Source of the DNA: Medicago truncatula
Taxonomy: Eukaryota; Streptophyta; Magnoliopsida; Fabales; Fabaceae
DNA: 64,000 bases
Reading direction: 5' to 3'
Assembly (NCBI RefSeq): GCF_003473485.1
Contig: NC_053042.1
Location: 34,314,762-34,378,761 of the forward strand
Below the pieces are notes generated by a model, which saw only the letters and a program-made list of their open reading frames with translations, was not told the DNA's origin and made no database searches. Positions 55,101-64,000 of this stretch are shown here, one piece after another (the stretch's first letter is position 1; the number at the start of each line of letters is the position of its first letter). The translations under genes were made by a program, and so were the position numbers.

Positions 55101-58100
55101 ACTCTAAGGTGATAGTGCGGGACTGTAGGTGTAAGCTTCCTTAGAGGAAACTACTAGAATTGATGGTTTCTCTTCGATTAACTGCATCTGTTCACAGAAC
55201 CTTGTTATTATTTGATAAACTTGGGCCCTGCTTTTAAGTTTTAAGAACCAAGTATCCTCAAGAGAGTAGGTACACCTCTTCAAATTGCTTAAATCTTAAA
55301 GACCTACTATAAACTTCTATTTATCCTGTAGGGTTTAGATTTTTTAAGGCTTGCAATTTTGCAATGCACTTTGGTCCTGCAGAGTGCCAATTGACATAAA
55401 GTGACATAACTTTCTTGAAGCTCTTGTGTATTAAGAACAGTCTTTCCCCTCTATTCCACACAAATAGATTTGTTTCCCTAAAATCTGTGAATTGCATAGA
55501 CTGTCCTGCCATTCTTTATATCTTATCATATCGGACTTGATGAACATATCATATTTCAGATGATGGAGCATTTTATTTTGATGAGAAAACTGTTAGGGGA
55601 TCTGAGCATCAAGGTTCTCTTTCCGCGACTTCTTCAGTTGTTCGAGGGGTTACTGCATTTGCTGCAGTAACGTCTGGGAAAATAAATGTGAGTAACGAAT
55701 GAGGAATTGCTATTTAATGGTTTAATATGTTGAAATTTGTTGTTAATGTTTTGGCTTTGCATTTCCCAGGTTCCAAGGGATACAATATTGGGCTTAGCAA
55801 AGTTCTTCCTCGGCATTGGAATCCCAGGAGATGCCAAAGACTTCTTCCATCAAGTTGAATCGTTATCTTTTTTAGAGAGCAACAGGCAAGTGCTTTCCAA
55901 GCATCAATTTATTATTTTAAGTTACAGCTTCATCAAGATATTTTCCTTTTTCTTCTGTGCTGGTATGCTGGTCTCTCTATCGTTCAGCAACAATATTTAA
56001 CTGGGATTTCTTATTGTGGTGTAGGATCTCCATTCCATTGATATTGTCACTTCCTGAAACAGTTTATTCATTGACCAAAAAAGGGCAGCTTAAGGTATGC
56101 AACTGAGTTAATGGATTCAGAACCCTTAGTTTGCAAATTCTTTTTTTTCTAAGAACATGGAATGTGACGGGTAGTTGACGGCATACATTGGGATTTTGTC
56201 CCAATCATGGTTATCGGATTGAGATTCAAATCATGAATTAGAAAACCTCTTATAGAAAAACGATAAGAGAAACTATCAAGAGGGATCTAGAGATTAATGA
56301 GTTGGATATGGTTTTTGATAGAACACCATGACGTCGTTTGATTCATGTAGCCAACTCCACTTAGTGGGATAAAGCTTTTTTTTTTGTCGTTGTGTGTGAT
56401 TCAAATCTTATTATAAATTGTAAGGTGCATAATAATAAAACCAACATTTATAAGTAAAACCAAGTGATATAAGAAAAAACATACACCAAAGCAACATGTA
56501 GTTAGAGAGCAAGTGGGCATTGAAGGGAGCTCATTGTCTCCAAACTAGACAAGAGGACCAAAAACGGGGAAGAATGAAGGAGAAAGGGTGCAAAACACCA
56601 TGTAGGCTGGAAGAATTAGAAAAACACTGTGTGTGTGTGGTGGGGGGGGTTAACAAAGAAGCAGTGTAGAAGGGTTACATGGAAAATAAATAAATGCAAA
56701 AGAATTACCCCTGCAAGCCTTTTTGAAATTGGGTCACGCAACATGTCTCGATTCAAAGTTGCACCCGTTGTTGAACATGAAACATACGATTCAGGGACAA
56801 GTTGCAATTCATAAGATTTGCCGCAATGAATTGAGATTCCTGCTGAGATTCATTTCCAAAATAGACACACGTCATTTTGTAGCGTTGAGTTTAGTTTTGT
56901 TTTGAATCAAGACACGAATCACATGTACTGTGACTCTGAGATACCAATAATCATGGTACCATTGCCTCATCATGACTTCAGAATTTGGGCTTTAGACCAA
57001 CTCAACCCCAGAAGTTAGCTCAAGCAGGAGGATTGCCCCTATTTTCGTAATATCTTTTAGTCAATGTAGGATGTCAACACACCCCTTCACCTCCTCGCAC
57101 CTGTGACTATACATCTAGATCATGGATAAACGAGGGTGACCTAATAACTACCCCATATACTTAGGACCGGACATCTAGAGGTACAAATACGAGTGGCCCA
57201 ATAATAAATAGATTTATGACAGACTCAGATAGCATCTTAGAATATGAGCTTTAGGCCTTCCTCAACCCCAAAATCTAAGTCAAGGGGGAGGATTGCAAAG
57301 CCTTATTACTTTGGCTATATATGTAGTCGATGTGGGATCTCAACAGTGACATTTGGCATTTTTGTCCGACAATTTTAATCATCTGCTGTCGTCTCTTCAC
57401 ATTATTAGATGTGTGATTGTGAAGCATTTATATTAGTTTTTATTGTTGAGGATATATAACTGTTACAAAATCAATCAGGTCAAGGTCAATACAGTGCTTG
57501 GTTCAGCTGCACCACCTCTGACAGTTAAGCTTGTCCGAGCTTCTAGCACTGGTGCAAAAGACTCAGCTATTATTGAAAGCAAGGTCAGTGATGATTCATC
57601 AACTTTTTTGAGGGTTGTGAGTTTAGAATCTTTTCTCTATAATACAATTGTTTAGTATACTGGGAATCTTTTCTTATTTCTTGTGCCTTTTACTTCGCTT
57701 GATCCAGGAGCTTCAGTATGACCAAAAAAGTGGATTTCATTTCTTGGATTCCTTCCCAAACAATGTTGATGTGGGAACATATGTTTTTGTTTTCGAGGTA
57801 TTCCTGTCCGTGTAATTCAGTTATATATTTTCCATTTCAGTTGCATCAAGGTATATTTGATTCAACCTATTGTTTTAAAAATTTACCCTACTTTGTAGAT
57901 TGTGCTACAAGATTCTGAAAGTGACAAAGTTTATGCTACTGGGGGCCAAATTCATGTGCCAATTTACATCACTGGAATTATTAAAGTTGGCAGTGCAGAA
58001 ATAGCAGTTCTGGACAGCGATCTTGGAAATGTTGAAACCCATAAGACGTATGTTACTATTTTTGTTAAGCATTCTATTTGTAAATTTTCTGCAGTGATAC

Positions 58101-60386
58101 TTTGGATTTCTGGTTAGTATGTCATTGTCAATGTATGATTTTCTTCACTATATCATGTCATGCATTTGAATTACGTAAGCATCGCATAAAGACTTATATC
58201 TTAATGCTGTATTACTGTTTGTACCTGCTTCATGTATGGTTCGAATTTGTTCATTTTCAACTTTCACCCACAATTTTCCTATCCAGGTTGGATTTGGCTG
58301 GAAATGATGTTGTTTCACTCTCCGCCACCCACCTTCAGAAGTTGAGGCTTTCTTTCCAATTGGAAACTCCTCATGGTCGTGTTTTCAAGCCTCATCAGGT
58401 TTGCAGTTGTTTCTTAAAACCTTGTGAATGAATGTCATTTCAATGCTCTGTTTATTGAGGTTTTTTTTTGTTTGGCAGGCATTTTTAACATTAAGACATG
58501 AAACAAAGATTGAACACGTGTTTTTGGTTGGAAATACTGGCAAGAAATTTGAGATTAAATTTGTAAGTATCTCATATTTCTTATTACCTATCTCATTGTC
58601 TAGGTTTAACGATATCTTCTTGAGTACATGTTCAATTGATTACATTGTGTAATAAATCACTGTTTTTGAGCTTGGTTGTGATAACTGCTTATATTATTTT
58701 TTTCCCTTATATACCTGGAAAGACTGTATGTTATTCTGATTCTCATCTTCCTCCAATTTTTTTTTCCCGCTGACATGTCAATTTGGTTTAGGATTTTCTT
58801 GGCTTGGTGGAAAAACTTTTTTATCTCTCTGGCAAATATGATATTGAGCTGACTGTTGGTGATGCTGTCATGGTATTGTTCACAACTTCCTACTTTAAAG
58901 TTACCGCTCTTGTCCTCTTCTTCCCCTAATATTCTACAGGAAATCTGAATAAAAATATTTTATTTCAGGAGAACTCTTTCTCACGACTACTAGGCCATGT
59001 CGAATTAGATCTTCCAGAAGCTCCTGAAAAAGCAGCACGTCCTCCTGCACCACCTGTTGATCCTTACTCAAGATATGGCCCCAAAGCGGAGATTAATCAC
59101 ATATTCAGGGCTCCTGAAAAGCGGCCACCACAGAAACTTTCTCTTGTGTTTTTGGGTCTGATCCTTTTGCCATTCATTGGCTTTTTGGTCGGGGTAAGTC
59201 TTCTTATAATCTTAGCTAGAGAGCAGCACAAATGTACTGTGCTTATTTAAGGGAAGGCGATGAAGATAAAAATGGGTAAAATAAGAGAAGTGGAAAGGGA
59301 AAGTGTGGTTTGGTTATTTAGACATGCTGTTTATTTTAATGGTAAATTTAATTTTATAAATGTAATCTACAAAACCATGAACAAGTCAGTAATGTAGTTT
59401 TTTGGAATTTTTTTGATTAAAACTAAATAATTAGGACAGCAAATGCTTGGTGATTTCAAGTTAGGTTACTGAGACCCAAATTGAATAGTCTATCACTCTA
59501 TCTGTCATGTTACCTTTTGAACACTCTTCCCAGTTCCCAATAAGATATAGTTGTCTATCGGAAATGCAAATGGCTTACGAAGGGGAAATGGTCTTTCCTT
59601 GAGTGCTTAGTATTTCAAGTTTAGAGCATGGCATAGAGGATAATATTTTCAAAATTTAACATGTAATATTTTGATTTGAATAAGCTGCTTAAAAGTTAAA
59701 ACATCAAAATTTTGAGTGGTTAATTTTATAAAACTAGGCCTCTTTGGGGCCTTGGTCTATTGATGGTTTGATGTTGTTAGCGTTTAAGTTGTTTATTGTC
59801 AGTCAAGGCTGGCAGCGGTATCTGTTAATAATATATTAGTTATATTTACCTTCTTCATATGCATAGAAAGGTAGAAGCGAAAAGTGAAAGGATGTTTTGG
59901 CTCCTGCATTCTATGTTGTAACAAACAACAATGTTGTTGCGCTGCTTTATTTTCTTTTGATTTGATCTTAGTTTTGGTAGTTAACTAACGTTGTATGCTC
60001 TCTTCTATATCATTTACAGTTGTTACGATTGGGGGTGAACCTGAAGAATTTCCCTGGTTCAACAGTACCTGCTACATTTGCCACCCTTTTCCATCTTGGT
60101 CTTGCTGCAATTCTGTTGCTTTATGTACTTTTCTGGTTAAAGGTATGTCCACTTCACGTTCATTTAAGATTATACATATTAAACTTGGTTAAGTCAGGTT
60201 TTTCATTGGAACAGTGTTATGTTGTAAGTTTCATCCAATTTTTTCTCTTACCGTTCTTTTCTTGTGCAGCTGGACCTATTTACCACACTCAAAACACTTG
60301 GTCTTTTGGGAGCTTTTACGATGATTGTTGGACACAGGATTCTTTCCCATCTTGCTTCAACATCAGCCAAGTTGAAATCGGCATGA
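52137..60386 (+). CDS. RPN2: Ribophorin II, oligosaccharyltransferase subunit (RPN2/HAP6)
   Basis: Nineteen exons: 52137-52270, 52520-52712, 53001-53090, 53706-53768, 53997-54066, 54450-54514, 54853-54907, 55560-55687, 55770-55885, 56025-56094, 57479-57583, 57708-57797, 57899-58047, 58287-58398, 58479-58562, 58792-58872, 58969-59193, 60020-60142, 60270-60386. The product is 689 residues, matching plant RPN2 length. It has an N-terminal signal peptide ([17 protein letters not shown]) and a long lumenal part ([65 protein letters not shown]). It ends in three C-terminal membrane spans ([53 protein letters not shown]). Family role: non-catalytic subunit of the ER complex that N-glycosylates proteins; Arabidopsis HAP6 mutants fail in pollen tube function. 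All introns are GT-AG except intron 9, which uses a GC donor. Intron 10 (1.4 kb) contains retroelement debris. Confidence 0.95.
56255..56395 (+). mobile_element. RTE-type LINE 3' tail in RPN2 intron 10
   Basis: Reads TTCATGTAGCCAACTCCACT, then TAGTGGGATAAAGCTTTTTT and TTGTCGTTGTG. This is the same terminal word as at 14305-14480 but in plus orientation. Only the extreme 3' end of the element is visible. Confidence 0.5.
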
Positions 60387-61985
60387 GCAAAACAAAAAAT
60401 GTCTATTTATAAAGCGATAGAAAATTTGAGTTTTTCCTCTAGAGAGATGGTACTAATCCAATTTTGTAGGACCTTTGTTGTATTATGTTATAACGAATTT
60501 AGAGATCATTATATTGCACAACTTGATCATGGTTTATTCTGATGAAGCTATCAACACAAACCACCTATTTTAGCATATGCTACCTGCCTTTGATGTTAAA
60601 TAGCTTATCTTAATTAATTAATATTAATTAAAGGGCGAGTTCATTTTAGAGAGGCCTTAATTCTTGCGATATAAAATTTATGTGCAATGTGTTTGTTTTT
60701 AACCGTTTGAGTTTATGCATAGAGCACTGCTAAATATGAAAGGGAGAAATTACATGACATGTAAGAAAGGAAACAATAAGCATTTTTTTTCTTCCAAATA
60801 TCAGGCGAAGGTTGGACAAATAAAACAATTTACTTGCATACGTTATCACTTGATATTGTAGTAATTTTTACCATTTGTTAAATGTTAGTACCATCTTGGT
60901 ATTTGCAAGACTTGATACGAGGAAAGTTTTTTTTAGTACTTCGGTAATACTTACTCGCCCTCTCTAAAGCCATCTAAAACAATTGAACGTGTTTGATCTC
61001 AATTTTTTTTGCAAGACAACGCACTGTAATTTCTGGATAAAGGTTATAACATAGACCTAGAAAGTAGAAATAATCTCCATTTTTTTCAATTTTCAAAATA
61101 TAATAGAGGGAATATTAATGTGTAGAACCCATTTTAGAACATGTAATATGAAGCCCCCTATTGTTGAGAGCATGTAATGTTGAGGATCCTAACTTGTGTT
61201 ACCCAGCACTTTCTTTTTTTTTTTTTTTTTTTTTTTTTATAGAAACCCTCCATTTCTTGGATCTTAATTCCCACGGTAAAGGTGTCTGATGTCCAGTTTT
61301 GACTAAATATCTGACCCAATGAACTTTAAGGTTGGATTTTCAATATTATTGGAGTACCCTGTTATTTTCACCCAGAAGTATTTGAAGATGTTAACGGGTG
61401 ATCAAAATATTTTCTATGCTATTTGTACCAAAAAAAAAAATTGAAACATTCATAAACCGAGTAAAAAAACTTGCATGTTTCCAATCCCCATGTCAATTTT
61501 CAAACCAAATAATCACATATTACATTTTTCCTGCTATTATATAGCCTTCATTAAAAATATGTTAAATTTCTAAAAAGAATACTCGTGTCATTTAATTTGA
61601 GAGCTTTATAACGGCAGCACCATATGCTCTTATTTGTGCAAAGCATTATTGAACTTTCTATATATATCCACTAACTTCTTCAAATCAATTTCGACGTAGA
61701 TTAATCTCTATGCTCTGACAGTGTAAAACTACTTCTCAGATTCATCTAATTTTCCTAATCACAATAACAAGGTCTGTTCAAAATCAAATAAGTTCAAAAA
61801 GGCGATTTAGGACGAGCTTTCATTGTAACTCAAGCCTGTAGTGTAGAGAAGAGGAACAACATAAAAGGGAATACCTACATCATATGAAAGCAAATTTTCA
61901 CAATGATGTGCTCATTTCTCACTCAGTTGCTGAAGTTTTATACTTCAAGTGAAATGGTAAAGACTTTGTCCATTGTTGGAGCATG
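60387..61985. other. Convergent 3' flanks of RPN2 and PMT-like genes
   Basis: Both neighbours end here, so their 3' untranslated regions occupy the two ends. Between them is AT-rich DNA with a poly-T run at about 61209-61239 and an A tract near 61430. Nothing else is recognised. Confidence 0.5.
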
Positions 61986-63931
61986 TCATTTTTCTGAAAC
62001 CCGGATGCTCTCGGTTGTCAGCCACATCTTCTTCTGAATTATTAACACTGCATCATCCTCACCTGTATCTGAATCTTGCTCCACATTAGATTTCGTCACT
62101 GCATCCCAGTGCAATGCTGGCAAGAACTTCCTTATAGACATCACAACCGATCGCTTATCATGAATAATTACAAAAGCTTTTGGCCTCAGTATTCTATCCA
62201 TCTCAATCAATATATCCTGTACACTGCATTCTCTCTCGATGATATCAGAAAATATAGTCCATGCATGGAGTAGATCATACGTGCGAGGGTAAGTTGAAAA
62301 TGCTTCACACCTGTTGTTACATTGATGCACAAAACAAGGTTATAAAAAGTTTTTTGTCTCAACCTCCCGATTCCCAAGGGGAAGGTCCCTTGGTAATCAG
62401 GAGTCCGGCTTAGGTAAATAAAGCCTGACCAATGATTGTTACAATCAGGATTCAAACTCGGATTCTCCCAAACGATACGTCTTTAACTAGAGCATGAAGC
62501 TTAATTGGTACAGGACTCTTCTTTTATTTTAAGGTTCATATTATATAAGTGGTTTCAAATGGGTATCTTGCATTTTATATTCATCATTTGCAACAAGGTA
62601 TAGTAATTTTGAAAAATGAAGCAATAAATTAGACACTAATAGTTGTTAATACTTAATATAAAGGCAGAGAAGATGTATATAAGAGCCATACCAGTTGTGA
62701 ACTGTTCCCAATAGCCCTCTGTCATATATGATCTTGAGTGTGTTTGGCCCGTTTTCAGGCACTACATTCATAACCCAAACATCTTTGTCCTTCAAAGCAG
62801 CTGCAAAAGAACCCAAATTTGCCTTCATGTCCATCACGTTCCGAATTGTGTCAGGTTTAATTTTATTGCCTAGAAGTTTCCAGTAATTACTAACTCTCCG
62901 TTGCCAAACATCCTGCACAAAATTAGTCAGGTCATATACCCCACAATCAGACATGCTGGCCATGAAACTATCATGCCTTCGATTAAATGCAGAAAAAAAG
63001 GATATATTTCAAATTACCATGTCCTTTACAAACATTTCATTAGAATAGTTAAAGTCCGCAAGACGAGGAGGCGGAGTAGTCAATCGAGCTGGCCAAGGAG
63101 ACAAATCGCTTCCTCTTGCTTTATGCACCTCTGCACAGTCAAGGAGAATATCTGGTTATTAATTTTTCAACTTTTAATACAAAGTGCAACACTAATATAT
63201 GCAAATATGCAGTTGTGTAACCAGTGTCAAATATGACGAAATAAAAAAGAACATGGACCTATCAAGAACAACAAAAGTAATCTTGGGATTAAAAAAAACT
63301 AAAATCATTGTATGAAATAGGGAAAACATCACTCACGATCAGAGTAACGTGTGATGCAAGCTTTCATTTTAACTCCCCAAACAGTATCAGGATCATCATC
63401 AGAACTACAGAGTGGAGGTTGTGTACCGGGCTCTCTTTTCAAGTAACAATCATTTGTTAGAGGCTTGACCCATATGACAGTCTGGTTCTTCTTGGCAGCT
63501 ACTTTCCAACACATCCGCCCTACAAGAGCACTCATTTCTCTCCATATTCTCCGGTCCTCTTCATCCTGAGCATAAGCTTCAGGAGACGAGTAAACAAAGT
63601 AGCCTCCTGGTCTGAGTATCCTATCCAGTTCAAGAAGAAGTATGCCGTCTCTTTGAAGCCAATCGATTCTACAACGTGAACAATGAGCAAGTTCAAAAGA
63701 TCTACTAGGGTAAGGTAGTCTGAATGTCCCTAGAACACCAAGATATGCCGGAATTCCTCTCTCTAAAGCAAACTGGATTTGGTTTTCATGAACATCATTT
63801 GGTGCTAATGACATTGCTAGTACATCGGAGGAAAGAAGATATCCTCCAAAGCTTGCAACGCCACAGCCAACATCAAAAACATTACGGAGTCTTCCTCCAT
63901 TGTTTATAATATTATTTGGAAAGTTGAGCAT
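61986..63931 (-). CDS. PMT8/9-like putative methyltransferase, 3' part
   Basis: Four exons are in view: 63931-63337, 63130-63018, 62912-62692, 62310-61986. The 5' exons, which should encode the cytosolic tail, membrane anchor and first lumenal part, lie beyond the right edge. Visible motifs are the SAM-binding VFDVGCGVASFGGYLL (motif I), MSLAPNDVHENQIQFALERG, FELAHCSRCRIDWLQRDG, LLELDRILRPGGYFVYSSPE, the second half IRNVMDMKANLGSFAAALKD, WVMNVVPENGPNTLKIIYDR, TYPRTYDLLHAW and IEMDRILRPKAFVII, ending VSEK-stop. This is the plant DUF248/PMT family of Golgi type II membrane proteins thought to methylate pectin-like wall polysaccharides. Close wording in the first half places it with PMT8/PMT9 of Arabidopsis. 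No lesion is seen in the visible part. A SINE-like repeat lies in its last intron. Confidence 0.93.
62349..62475 (-). repeat. SINE-like repeat in the last PMT intron
   Basis: The minus strand shows GAGTTTGAATCCTGATTGTA, a B-box-like word. CAGGCTTTATTTACCTAAGC, GGACTCCTGATTACCAAGGG and GAATCGGGAGGTTGAGACAA follow. The mix of a tRNA-like promoter word and a GC-richer conserved body inside AT-rich intron DNA suggests a retroposed short repeat. Its ends were not resolved. Confidence 0.45.
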
Positions 63932-64000
63932 CTGTAATACCAAATCAAAAATATCAAGTCATTACTTTTTCTAGTTATGTAAAAGTTTTATGTTTGTAAT

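Overview
The window is nuclear DNA from a flowering plant, most likely a papilionoid legume of the Medicago/Trifolium/Pisum group. The evidence is AT-rich intergenic DNA, GT-AG introns in nearly every gene, plant-specific proteins (a GRAS regulator, an ABCI protein, a Golgi PMT-type methyltransferase), and short transposons with legume-style ends such as GGGTTAAATATGTTTTTGGT. The genus assignment is inference; no species-diagnostic locus was recognised.

Six complete protein genes and one partial one are supported. From left to right they are: a single-exon SCARECROW-LIKE GRAS transcription factor (779-2227, minus); an NDR-type AGC kinase in 13 coding exons (5623-15165, minus, 560 aa); an ABCI19/20/21-type soluble ABC ATPase in 5 exons (26329-30090, minus, 299 aa); a CHR8/ERCC6 (Cockayne syndrome B) SNF2 ATPase in 7 exons (32118-37850, plus, 1215 aa); a NECAP-like clathrin accessory protein in 3 exons (41833-43673, minus, 279 aa); ribophorin II of the oligosaccharyltransferase in 19 exons (52137-60386, plus, 689 aa); and the 3' part of a PMT8-like putative methyltransferase that runs off the right edge (61986-63931, minus). 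I placed exon joins by hand from splice sites and family conservation, and every complete gene gives one uninterrupted frame. These are unrelated housekeeping and regulatory genes, not a pathway cluster.

Between them lie decayed genes and mobile DNA. A fructokinase copy (22011-24206) carries a nonsense codon and two frameshifts. An H2A.W-type histone relic (47961-48545) has its tail and 3' flank duplicated in tandem. Relics of a FAR1/MULE transposase, a DUF4283 retroelement protein, a LINE RNase H end and a Helitron helicase end are also present.

The most notable stretch is about 38.6-51.6 kb, which is dense in Mutator-like terminal-inverted-repeat elements. Two of them carry pieces of host genes: a 523-bp element with a beta-amylase exon fragment, and a 1105-bp element with a frameshifted ribosomal protein eS17 start, flanked by a perfect 9-bp target duplication. 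These look like Pack-MULEs. No prokaryotic features, CRISPR arrays, rRNA or intact tRNA genes were seen.
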